Below are positions 16,468 through 26,000 of a DNA stretch of 39,455 nt, piece by piece. Origin of the DNA: an uncultured Lentisphaerota bacterium (lineage in GTDB: Bacteria > Verrucomicrobiota > Kiritimatiellia > CAIQIC01); assembly GCA_903896925.1 (NCBI GenBank), contig CAITZM010000129.1, forward strand, positions 1 to 39,455, written 5' to 3'. A program made the position numbers and the translations under genes. Under the pieces are notes generated by a model. The model saw only the letters and a program-made list of their open reading frames with translations. It made no database searches and was not told where the DNA came from. Positions within the stretch are counted from its first letter, which is position 1. Every line of letters starts with the position of its first letter.

Positions 16468-16872
16468 ATGAGTGCCACAACGCCCAACTTGATTCTCGTG
16501 GTCGATGACGAGGACGCGCCGCGGTCCCTGATCGCGCGCTTCCTGGGCCAGAACGGCTACGCGGTGGCGACGGCCGCCAGCGGGGCCGCCGCGCTCGAGT
16601 TCGTCCGCACCCGCGGGGCGGAGCTGGCCCTGGTGGTGCTCGACATGACGATGCCGGGCATGGATGGCGCCCAGACCTACGCCGCCGTCCGCGACCTCCA
16701 AGCCGATCTGCATGTGCTGATTTTCTCCGGCGGCTGCGAGCAGGCGACCTTGCAGCGGCTGCTGGCTACCGGCGGCTGCAGCTTTTTGAACAAGCCCTGC
16801 GCGCTGGCGGTGCTCCTGGCCAAAGTCAACGCCCTGGTGGCCCGCCATCCGCGCCGGCCGCCGGCCGCCTGA
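16468..16872 (+). CDS. Orphan receiver-domain protein, canonical with Ser (RR4)
   Basis: A 134-residue receiver with ILVVDDEDAP, LVVLDMTMPGMDG, LIFSGG (Ser in place of Thr, a common alternative) and NKPCAL. It should be phosphorylatable. The C-terminal stretch KPCALAVLLAKV and the HPR ending are shared with RR5 and RR6. The ATG at 16468 is used; a GTG 30 bases upstream is possible. It is divergent from the PAS-SpoIIE gene with 132 bases between the starts, and is followed 95 bases later by RR5 on the same strand. Confidence 0.92.
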   Translation: MSATTPNLILVVDDEDAPRSLIARFLGQNGYAVATAASGAAALEFVRTRGAELALVVLDMTMPGMDGAQTYAAVRDLQADLHVLIFSGGCEQATLQRLLATGGCSFLNKPCALAVLLAKVNALVARHPRRPPAA

Positions 16873-16967
16873 GTCCCGCGGCGGCGGCGGGGCGGGACGA
16901 AACACCGGCGCCCGGCTGCGGAGGGCGGGAAAAGTCACGTCCTGTTGTGTCCTCTGAAAGGCTGTTT

Positions 16968-17369
16968 ATGAACGAGCCGCAGGCTCCGAAAATTCTGGTG
17001 GTCGACGGCGAGGACCACACGCGCGACATCTGCTGCCTCGGCCTGCGGCAGGCGGGCTTCGCGGTGGTGACCGCGGCCAGCGCTGCCGAGGCGCTGGAGC
17101 AGGTCCGCGTCCACGGCGCGGGCCTCTCCCTGGTGCTGCTCGAGTTGAATCTGCCGGACATGGAGGGCGAGGCGTCGTTCGGCGCGCTGCTCCGCCTGCA
17201 GCCCGACCTGCATTTTCTGCTGTTCACGGCCGGCGGCGATCCCGACGCGGTGCAGCGCATGGTCGAGACGGGCCATGCCGTCTACCTGGGCAAGCCCTGC
17301 GCCCTGGCGGTGCTGCAGGAGGAAGTCCTGTGGCACGCCTCCCTGCATCCCCGCCCCACCCCGGGCTGA
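16968..17369 (+). CDS. Orphan receiver-domain protein, twice degenerate (RR5)
   Basis: A 133-residue receiver that keeps the fold (KILVVDGEDH, LLFTAGG Thr, GKPCAL Lys). It lacks the second acidic residue (Gly, as in RR1) and has Glu at the phospho-acceptor place (LVLLELNLPDMEG, as in RR3). It is therefore unlikely to be phosphorylated in the usual way. GAAAGG lies seven bases before the ATG at 16968, which decides this start over the GTG at 16947. It is the last gene of the receiver cluster, and a 685-base gap follows. Confidence 0.9.
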   Translation: MNEPQAPKILVVDGEDHTRDICCLGLRQAGFAVVTAASAAEALEQVRVHGAGLSLVLLELNLPDMEGEASFGALLRLQPDLHFLLFTAGGDPDAVQRMVETGHAVYLGKPCALAVLQEEVLWHASLHPRPTPG

Positions 17370-17684
17370 ATTACGCACGACCCGCTCGATGAGAGATCGG
17401 CGCGAGGCGCTTAGCGCAGCTGGCGCGGATTGACCTCCAGCAAGGATGTGACCCCAGCCAGCCGTTCAGGCTTCGAGTCTGCACTCGAAGGAATTTGCAT
17501 ATATCGTCGAAACCTTATGGGTTCGCGGATTTTTACTTTCACGGTCGTTCCGCTGCAAAACATATCGCTGGCGGAGCTGTACTCTCTTTCCCTGCAGGGT
17601 GCACCCTCCTTGCTTTTCCTGGCCGTGGACCAGACGCTGCCCACAGGGCGGCGCGCGGGCTGCACCAGGCCGAGAAAATATTTT

Positions 17685-17714
17685 TTGACAGCTTTCGTTT
17701 TTGTGTTTTATTAA
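17685..17714 (+). promoter_or_regulatory. Sigma-70-type promoter candidate ahead of the PA14/RHS genes
   Basis: TTGACA at 17685-17690 is followed after 18 bases by TATTAA (17709-17714). It lies in a short AT-rich stretch that stands out from the GC-rich surroundings. It is about 340 bases upstream of the PA14 protein and could drive that gene, the RHS gene behind it and the small frame at 17765. The remainder of the 17370-18054 gap shows no other supported gene. Confidence 0.45.
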
Positions 17715-17764
17715 GCGTTGGAAATTTGAAAAGTTCGGTAAGTGCAAGGAGTAGGAGGTTGGAA

Positions 17765-17902
17765 ATGAACCCGGACGGATTGAAAGGCCAGACTGCCGAT
17801 CAAGGCATGGGCTCACCGCGCCGGGGTTCTCGGGAAACTCTGCTGGCTTCAAGGACCAGCGACCCGTGGCTTCAGGGACCTCATCCTCGCCGGCTTATCT
17901 AG
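17765..17902 (+). CDS. Possible 45-residue leader peptide
   Basis: A short frame, MNPDGLKGQTADQGMGSPRR and on to a TAG at 17900-17902. It is preceded by AGGAGTAGGAGG seven bases before the ATG, a much better ribosome site than most genes here have. It follows the promoter candidate at 17685 and lies 152 bases ahead of the PA14 gene. Arg- and Pro-rich, with no known domain. It may be a translated leader, or simply a chance frame; its coding quality is low. Confidence 0.3.
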   Translation: MNPDGLKGQTADQGMGSPRRGSRETLLASRTSDPWLQGPHPRRLI

Positions 17903-18054
17903 GCGGTCACGCAGTGGCCGTCGGTTTCGCAGTCGGCCGCAGGCTGGCGCGATCGGGAGGAGAAGTCCTTGAGGATATCGCGGGTGTAGTTCGCCGTTGG
18001 ACAAGGAGGTCGGTTGGTCTTCTAGCTTGCTTCGCGCAGGGATCGGAGGCGCAT

Positions 18055-21000
18055 ATGAAGACAGGTATGTCGCGGACCTTTCTGGTCGCATATCCGGTCG
18101 CAGTCGCCCTGCTGGGCGCGCTCTGTGTGTGGGCCGTATCCTTCACCGCCTATGAGGAGGGCTGGCCGGACAGCCACAACCTGCCCACCCGGGCGGTCTT
18201 GCGCCTGGGCGATCTGACCCAGGTGACCAACGCCTGGTTCATCACGCCCGCGCCCACGTGGTTTCTGGGCGCCGAACAGGCCGGCGGACTGTGGACATGC
18301 AACGGCTGGCAGGTGCCCGGTACAGCCGCCGCCGATACAGGAGTGCTGTTCCTCGATCTGGATCGCGCCAACCTGACCAACGACTTGCGCCTGCGGCTCG
18401 ACCTCTACGGCTCCGCGGGCGCCTCCCTCTTCACGGATCTGCTCGACAACCACGATGTCGTGCTGGTCCGCAACCTCTATGGCAACCTGCTCACCAGTTC
18501 CAATGGCCCGGTCACCCGCCTGTATACCATCCCTCTCGCGGTCCACCCCGAAGCCGTCAGCATTGCACTCTGGCGGGGTACCGGCACGGTGTTGATTTCC
18601 AAAGCCACCCTGTATGTGGATCAGGACGGTGATGGTCTCGACGCTGAGCAGGAGGACCTGTTGGGCACGTCGGATCTCAAGGCCGACACCGACAGCGATG
18701 GCTTGCCCGACCTGTGGGAAGTGCTCAACGGTCTCAACCCGCTGGATCCTGCCGATAAAAACAGCGACTACGACCGCGACGGGGCGACCGCGGCCGAGGA
18801 GCACCTGCGCGGCACCAGTGCCAACGTACCCGACAGCATCGCGGGCAAAGTGCTGTATGAACGATGGCACAACATCGCTGGCAGCGCGGTCATCAACCTG
18901 TCCACCAACCTGCATTTTCTGCTGGATCCTCCGGACGTGGTGAAACTGCTCAGCACGCCCGAGGCGCCGGCCAACGTCGCCGATAATTATGGCGCGCGGT
19001 TGCGCGCCTGGCTTTTGCCGCCGAGCAACGGCGTCTATCAACTCGCCATCGCCGCTGACGATACGGCGGAACTCTGGATCAGTACCAACGGCTGGCCGGC
19101 CTGCCGGATGCTGGCGGCGCGCGTACCGTCGTATGGAGGCGTACGCAACTTCACCAATAATGCCGCCCAACTGTCAGCCCCCCTGACCTTGAGCACAAAC
19201 CAACGCTGCTATGTCGAACTCCGGTTCAAGGAAGGCGTCGGCGGCGACCATGCCGAGCTGGGCTGGAAGCCCCTGGGGGCCAGCACTTGCGCCGTCATTC
19301 CCGGCGCCAACTTCTGCTCCTATGCCCGTATGCCCGAGGACACTGATGACGACGGCCTGCCGGATACGCTGGAAAATGCGCACGGCTTGAATCCGAACGA
19401 TGCGCGCGACGGCTGGTGGGATAGCGACGGCGATGGTGTGCCGAACAATGTGGAATACGCGTTGGGGCGCGATCCTTTCACGGCGGAAAGCTCAGCAGGC
19501 ACGTTGCTCTATGAACGTTGGAACAACCTCCCCGGCTCCGCACTGACCAACTTCACCGGCAGCCCGCGCTTCTATGCGCCGCCGAACGTGGTGCAACTGC
19601 TGACCAACGCATCCGCGCCGGCCAACGTGGGCGACAACTACGGGGCCCGCCTGCGCAGCACCTTGACCGCACCGGTCAGCGGCGACTACCGGTTCTATCT
19701 CAGTTCCGACGATGCCAGCGAGTTGTGGCTCGGCACCGATGCCAACCCCTGCACTCGCCGCCGGATCGCGTACCTGAACTCCTGCGTCGGGCGAAACGTC
19801 TGGACGCAGCAGACCAGCCAGGCCTCGGCGCTTATCCATCTGGAGGCCGGCTGCCGTTATTACTTCGAGGCGCGCCTCAAGGAAGGCACCGGTTCGGACT
19901 TTGTGGATGTGGCCTGGCTGCGACCCGACGCTGCCGCGCGCGAAATCATCCCCGGCGCCAACTTCGCAAGCTATGCGCGCAGCCCCGGCGATGCCGATGG
20001 CGACGGCCTGTCCGATGCGTGGGAATTAGCACACGGGCTGAACCCGGCCGACGAGAATGACGGCTTCAATGATAACGACCGCGATGGCATTTCCAACTAC
20101 GCGGAATATGTGCTGGGCCGCGATCCTTCCGTCGCAGAAAGCACTGCGGGCACGGTGTTCTACGAGCGATGGAACAACCTGCCGGGCGCCGCGCTGACCA
20201 ACTTCACGGCCAGCCCGCGGTTCTATACCTTGCCCGACGTGGTGCAACTGCTGACAAATGCGGCGGCGCCAGCCAATGTGGCCGACAACTACGGCGCCCG
20301 CCTGCGCGGCACCTTGATCGCACCGGTCACCGGCGCCTACCGTTTCTATCTCGCCTGTGATGACACGGGCGAACTCTGGCTGGGCACTGGCCCCGGTTTC
20401 GGCACCCGCCAGCGTATCGCCTATCAGAACTCCTGCGTCGGGCGGAATGTGTGGATGCAGCAGGCCAGCCAAGCCTCGGCCTTCATCAGCCTGACGGCGG
20501 GCCAAAGTTATTATTTCGAGGTGCGCTTCAAGGAAAACGTTGGCTCGGATTTTGCCGACGTGGCGTGGCTGCGCCCTGACCGTGCTGCCTTGGAACTGAT
20601 ACCCGGCGCCAACTTCACAAGCTTCGCTCGCAATCCCGACGACCTCGACGGCGACGGTCTGTCCGACGCCTGGGAGCTGGCTCATGGGTTTAATCCGCAC
20701 AACGAAAGCGATGCCCTGCTGGACTACGATTATGATGGTCTGAATAACGGCACGGAGGTCGCGCTCGGCCGCAATCCTTTGGTCCCCGAGGCACCGGTCA
20801 ACAGCCTGACCTACGAACGCTGGAATGGCATCGCCGGGAACGCGGTGGCCGACCTGCTGGCCAGCCCGAAGTTTTATCAGCACCCCGACCAGATCGCCTA
20901 CCTGCCCGCGGCCGAGTTCACCAACAACATCGGCGCGGTCTTCGGCGCGCGCCTCCGCGGCTGGCTCAAGCCGCCGGTGTCCGGCCTCTACCGGTTCTGG

Positions 21001-22935
21001 ATCGCCTCCGATGACAACAGCGAACTGTGGCTCGGAACGGGCGAACAGCGCGGCAGCCGCCAGCTCATCGCCTGCCTCCGCAGTTGTACCAGCCGCTACA
21101 ACTGGACAGCCGCCGGCGAGCAGGCCTCGGCCGCCAGCGTGCTGGAGGCCGGCCGGCGCTATTACTTCGAGGTGCTGCACAAGGACGGTGGCGGCGATAA
21201 CCATGTCGAAGTCGCCTGGCAGCGGCCGGACAGATCGCAGAAGGAAATCATCCCCGGCATGTGCTTCGATGCGTATCTCCGCGACATGAGCGATCGCGAT
21301 GAAGATGGCCTCCCCGACAGCTGGGAACGCGCGCACGGCTTCGATCCCGAGACCGGCTACGACGCCTTGCTGGACAACGATGGCGACGGCCTCAACAACC
21401 TGCAGGAGTATCTCGCGGGCACCGATCCCTTTACCGCCGACGCCAACACCGTGAGCACCATCCTGCTCACACTCGGCGGTGCCAGCGCGGTCGCCACGCA
21501 TGGCTTGTGGCAGAGCGATATCAACGCCCTCTACGCACTGGAAGGCCAGGGCTGGGTCGAATACACCCTCAACTTCCCCAGCGAGGGCCGCTATGTGCTT
21601 GAGGTGGCTGCGCGCGATCGCAATCCCCTGAGTCGCTTCAAGACCTTCAACATCGCCGTCAGCGTGGACGGTGCCCCTGCAGGAATGCAGCCGCTGTTCT
21701 GCTCCGGCCCGCAAAACTCCTGTCGCGGACTCTTCTTCCTGCCGCGACTCGCGGCAGGCGCGCACACCGTGCGTGTGCAGTGGATCAACTCCGACCTCGA
21801 CAACGCCCTGTTCCAGCTTGACCAGCTGCGCCTGTTCAGCGTCACCGGGCCGGATGGCGACGGCGATGGCGTGCCGGACTGGCTGCTGGCTCCGGAACAG
21901 GCGCTGTTCCAGGTGGCGCAGACCGGCGCCACCAGTTTCACCTCCCCGCTCTGCCTCGAAGGCTCGGCCCTGTTCCCCAAGCTGGTACGCGTGGCGAGTT
22001 CCGCGACGGCCGCTGATACGCCGGTCCAAGCGGGCGTGGATGCGCACTGGTTCGCCAATGTCGCGCTCGCGGCCGACCTGCCGACCTGGATCATCACCAC
22101 GGACTCCAACACCCTCCAGCAGACGACCAACACCATCGTCTGGCAGGCGTGGGACCTGCTCAACGCGACGACGAATGCGCTGACGCTCCGCAAGGGTGAC
22201 GCCCTGTTGCTGGCGGCGGGACTGGTCAACGCCGGCGCGGAGCAGTTCACAGTGGCCGTTCCGGGTGTGACGAACTTCCCGTTACGCGCCGGCGCAAAGC
22301 AACCGCTCCCGTTCACGCTGGCCGGAACGTATACGGTCCAGCTCTTCTATGACGGCGCACTCCTGAGCAATGCGACGTTGCAGGTGAAAGTGGTCGAAGC
22401 GGCCTTCAACGGCAGTCCGGCCTGCATGGTCGGCCACGTGCGCCCCTGGAGCTGTCCGGGCATACCGTCGGAGGCCGTGATCGAACACGATGCCGCCCTG
22501 CAACTCACGGCAGCACCGCGCACCGGCGGCGGGTTGGATTTCCAACTCGCGACCATGGCCCCGCGTCCATTGCGCGTGCTCGCGCGGCTCGGCGCGACCG
22601 GCCCGGTGCTGGCCACCGGCTCGGTCAACGGCTTCGACATCGATCTGGTCGCAGCCGAGCGCGTGGCGATCGTGGCCACGTTCGCCGACGGCAGCGAAGT
22701 GCTCGAGCAGCGCATCGTGGTTACCAGCGTCCCGCCGGGCCTGAAACTCAAGTTCCACATCTCCTTGGGCGGCGTGACGTTCGAGGATGGCACGGTGGAC
22801 AAGACGTTGACGGCGGCAGATTTCGCCAACAGCAACGAATATCGCCTGCGCTATATCAAAGGCATCAACGCGCGCAAGGAATCCGTCTGCCATACCACGG
22901 CGATTTTCGACGGCAATGTGGCGATCGATCAGTGA
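18055..22935 (+). CDS. Giant secreted protein with four PA14 domains and calcium-binding repeats
   Basis: A 1626-residue protein. A signal peptide or anchor (FLVAYPVAVALLGALCVWAV) is followed by a beta domain, then an Asp-rich thrombospondin-3/dockerin-like motif (DQDGDGLDAEQED, DTDSDGLPDLWEV). Four PA14-like domains start near residues 263, 482, 700 and 918 (VLYERWHNIAGSAV, LLYERWNNLPGSAL and so on), each with a DNYGARLR-type strand, a DDxxELWL strand and a LIPGANF-type end. Each is followed by a D-D-G-L-P/S-D-x-WE calcium hinge. The rest is jelly-roll and Ig-like. PA14 domains bind glycans, so an adhesin or polysaccharide-binding role is likely. GGAGG lies before the ATG at 18055. The RHS gene follows after 106 bases and may be co-transcribed. 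Confidence 0.87.
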   Translation: MKTGMSRTFLVAYPVAVALLGALCVWAVSFTAYEEGWPDSHNLPTRAVLRLGDLTQVTNAWFITPAPTWFLGAEQAGGLWTCNGWQVPGTAAADTGVLFLDLDRANLTNDLRLRLDLYGSAGASLFTDLLDNHDVVLVRNLYGNLLTSSNGPVTRLYTIPLAVHPEAVSIALWRGTGTVLISKATLYVDQDGDGLDAEQEDLLGTSDLKADTDSDGLPDLWEVLNGLNPLDPADKNSDYDRDGATAAEEHLRGTSANVPDSIAGKVLYERWHNIAGSAVINLSTNLHFLLDPPDVVKLLSTPEAPANVADNYGARLRAWLLPPSNGVYQLAIAADDTAELWISTNGWPACRMLAARVPSYGGVRNFTNNAAQLSAPLTLSTNQRCYVELRFKEGVGGDHAELGWKPLGASTCAVIPGANFCSYARMPEDTDDDGLPDTLENAHGLNPNDARDGWWDSDGDGVPNNVEYALGRDPFTAESSAGTLLYERWNNLPGSALTNFTGSPRFYAPPNVVQLLTNASAPANVGDNYGARLRSTLTAPVSGDYRFYLSSDDASELWLGTDANPCTRRRIAYLNSCVGRNVWTQQTSQASALIHLEAGCRYYFEARLKEGTGSDFVDVAWLRPDAAAREIIPGANFASYARSPGDADGDGLSDAWELAHGLNPADENDGFNDNDRDGISNYAEYVLGRDPSVAESTAGTVFYERWNNLPGAALTNFTASPRFYTLPDVVQLLTNAAAPANVADNYGARLRGTLIAPVTGAYRFYLACDDTGELWLGTGPGFGTRQRIAYQNSCVGRNVWMQQASQASAFISLTAGQSYYFEVRFKENVGSDFADVAWLRPDRAALELIPGANFTSFARNPDDLDGDGLSDAWELAHGFNPHNESDALLDYDYDGLNNGTEVALGRNPLVPEAPVNSLTYERWNGIAGNAVADLLASPKFYQHPDQIAYLPAAEFTNNIGAVFGARLRGWLKPPVSGLYRFWIASDDNSELWLGTGEQRGSRQLIACLRSCTSRYNWTAAGEQASAASVLEAGRRYYFEVLHKDGGGDNHVEVAWQRPDRSQKEIIPGMCFDAYLRDMSDRDEDGLPDSWERAHGFDPETGYDALLDNDGDGLNNLQEYLAGTDPFTADANTVSTILLTLGGASAVATHGLWQSDINALYALEGQGWVEYTLNFPSEGRYVLEVAARDRNPLSRFKTFNIAVSVDGAPAGMQPLFCSGPQNSCRGLFFLPRLAAGAHTVRVQWINSDLDNALFQLDQLRLFSVTGPDGDGDGVPDWLLAPEQALFQVAQTGATSFTSPLCLEGSALFPKLVRVASSATAADTPVQAGVDAHWFANVALAADLPTWIITTDSNTLQQTTNTIVWQAWDLLNATTNALTLRKGDALLLAAGLVNAGAEQFTVAVPGVTNFPLRAGAKQPLPFTLAGTYTVQLFYDGALLSNATLQVKVVEAAFNGSPACMVGHVRPWSCPGIPSEAVIEHDAALQLTAAPRTGGGLDFQLATMAPRPLRVLARLGATGPVLATGSVNGFDIDLVAAERVAIVATFADGSEVLEQRIVVTSVPPGLKLKFHISLGGVTFEDGTVDKTLTAADFANSNEYRLRYIKGINARKESVCHTTAIFDGNVAIDQ

Positions 22936-23041
22936 GGCGCGGTCCGTGTTGCCAGGAAAAGTGATTGCGGATGCAGTCGGGAGCTGACTTGTTCGGAGGA
23001 AGCGTACGAGGAGGCCGTGAGCGTCGGGGAAGGAGGTCAAT

Positions 23042-26000
23042 ATGCAGCCGAGTTTGAAACAGGGATGGTGGACCGTGGCACTGGTCACCCTGGGATTGGG
23101 CGGGCCAACGGTCTGGGGCGAGAATAACTACGGAGCGCAGGACGGCACTTCCTGCTTCAAGGAGTGCCGGGGTGATAAGGAGTGCGAGGATTGCTGCGAT
23201 TGCGACGAAGGCGAGAGCGACAATCAAAGCCTCTATATCCGCATCGGTCTCGGACAGATGCTGCGTTCCGGCCAGCTCAATCCCGGGAAGCTGTTCATCC
23301 ATCGCGAACAGCCCGATGCGACGATCTTCTCCCCCGCCGGCTTGTCCTATTCCCAAGGTTCCAAACTGGCCACGGCATCCTCGGCCACCAATGCCTCCGG
23401 CGGGCCGAGCACTGTGACGATTATCTACAGCGCCCAGGCAGCCATCGAGTTCGCCTTTGCCACCAACAGCGCCCTCGGTGTGCCGACCGGCAGATATGCC
23501 ACATGGAAACTGCGAGTGCAAATGGTGGACTCCAACGGCCTGGCGGTCGTGAAAAGCCCGGCCTATTTTGACGTGATTAATTCCGACGGCAGCAAGGATC
23601 GCGTGGTCGCCTCCGGCCCCAATAAGGGCCAATTGGTGGGGTCCTTCACCACGCGTGGCCGTGTCAACACGCTGGCGGCGAGCGGCATTGACGTGGTGAC
23701 CAGCGGCAATGGCGTTTTGCGGCAGGTGCGCACACCTCAATATTTCGCGGATATCGTCGCCTACACCAACCAACCGGGTTACGAAATTCGTTTGTATGTA
23801 CCGGGCCAGCTCGGCAGCAAGAGCAATGGGGCCTACACCGTTTCCGGCGCGCCGGTCTGTACTTGGAAGGTCGAAAAACCGGACGCCTCCAGCAACGACA
23901 AGGTGCGTGTGACCAAGCAGGATGCGGGTTGTTTGAGGATCTATGATTACACCTATAGCGATTACACCAAATGCTGGTCCCTGGTGGCCGGCGGCGGCCT
24001 GAAACGGGTGACGAAAAACACGCTGTGGGATGACAAGCATATCGTGCGTATGAACACCAAAGAAACCCGGGGCACAGGCGATCCCCAGACACATAAAACC
24101 GTCGAGGTCTGGCAAACCTTCGGTTGGGGCGAAGGGCTGGTTACCAATGTCGTGGATCCGGATGGCGCCGCCCTGTTGACCGCCAAGACCTTTTTCAACA
24201 CCGCTGCTGATGTGGGCCGCTATGGCAAAGTGGCGACCGTCGTCAACTCCGACGGCTCGTGGGCGAAATATGACTACGACGCACAGGGTCGCCAAACGCT
24301 CGAGTTGAGCTCCTGGAAGGACGTCTCGCTCTCGTCCGCCTCGGCGGCGAATGCGCGGGCGCGGACGCTGGACTACACACCGCTCGATCCTGCGGACGTC
24401 CTGGGGTTCAACGACCTGCGGCCCCGTACCGAGTCGGAGAGCATCGCCGGCACGGCGGTGGGGCAAACATTTCATGTCTATAAAACGGTCGGAGGCCAAA
24501 CCGTGGAGGTCGAGGAACGCGCGGCCCCTGGCGCGGGCTTCGGCGCGGCGGGCAACCAGCGCGTGACGCGCACCTTCTACCCGGGCAACGACAGCTTCCG
24601 CGCCGGCCTGCTGGCGACGGCGCAATATTCCGATGGCCGGCAGGACACCTGCGATTATGAGCCCGGCTTCTATTCCGGTGGCACGACCAGTCCCGGCGTC
24701 TTCGCGGCCGGCGCAGGCAGTTTCACCCGGGAAACGGTGGTCCACGGTACGGTGACCAGTCCTCAGGGCATCGCCAACCTGACAACCAAGGACGTGGTCA
24801 TCAAGGATCCACAGGGCAACACCGTTCTCAAGGAAACCTCCGTGTGCACTGGCGGGGGCTATGCACGGATGGGCTGGACCATGCAGTGCTACGACGAGAC
24901 CGGCAACCTGATCAGGAAACTTTTCTCCAATGGCACGCAAGTATCCGCGCGGTGGGCGGGGAGCACGAAACTCTCCGAGGTGGATACTCGCGGCATCCAA
25001 ACCGACTACGGCTATGATGCCCTGGGCCGTGTGGTGGCGCGGACCAAGAAGGGCGCGCCCGCCTACGGCGGCTACGCGATGCAGGACGATGTGACGACCA
25101 CGGTGACGCTGGATGCCGTCGGCCAGACGCTCGCGGAAACGGTCGCAGCAGGTGGCTTGATGCAGGGCACAAGCCGCGCACTCGATGGCGCAGGACGCGT
25201 GACGAGGGCGACGGATGCCGCCGGCTTGGTCACGACCACGACCTACGCCAACAACGGGCGCACGGTGGCCGTGGTGCGACCGGGCGGCGCCACCGTGGTC
25301 ACGGATAACTATCTCGATGGCCGAACCCGCAGCATCGGCGGCACCGGAGTCATCGCCAGTTTCTACGATAGCGGCGTCAACGGCGACGGGACGCAGTGGA
25401 CCTGCGTATATTCCGGACCGGCGGGCGCCAACTCGCCGGTGTGGGAAAGGACCACCACGGACGCGTTCGGTCGCATGCTCAAGAGCGAGAAGCCGGCCTT
25501 CGGTGGTGGCACGTTGACGACCCTGAACACGTACAACGCGAAGGGCGAATTGGTCGCCACCCAGACCGCGCCCATGCCGGCTGCGCGGTATGTCTATGAC
25601 GAGGTGGGCAACGTAATGCTTTCCGGGCTGGACGCGGATGGCAGTGGCGCCCTGGATGTCGGCGGCACGGACCGCGTGACCGGCAGCGCCACCCGCTATG
25701 TACAGGCGGATGACAAGTGGTGGCAGGAGACCACCCAAGTGGTTTATCCGGTCAACGGCTCGGGCAACGGCGTCACGGTGAGCCGGCGCCGGTCCGATGT
25801 GGGTGGCTCCGGCTGCGGCTGCGCGGCGCAGGAGGTGGTGGAGCGTGACGTATTCGGCAAGGAGACGCGCAGCACGGTGGACATCACGCCGGGCCTGAAG
25901 TTGGAACGGCGCATCGTGAAATATCCCGACTCCACAGTCAGCGCGACCGATGTGCGCTACAACGGATTGTTGGTCAGCCGCACCAGCAAGACCGGCGTGA

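Noticed and set aside
17411..17714. Open frames on both strands in the gap before the PA14 gene
   Set aside because: No ribosome site, no domain and mutual overlap; the minus-strand frame ending in GVTSLLEVNPRQLR could be a gene remnant, but no family could be named.
20026..22047. 673-codon minus-strand open frame opposite the PA14 protein
   Set aside because: A mirror of the repeated PA14 and calcium-hinge coding sequence; its own repeats are explained by those of the sense gene.
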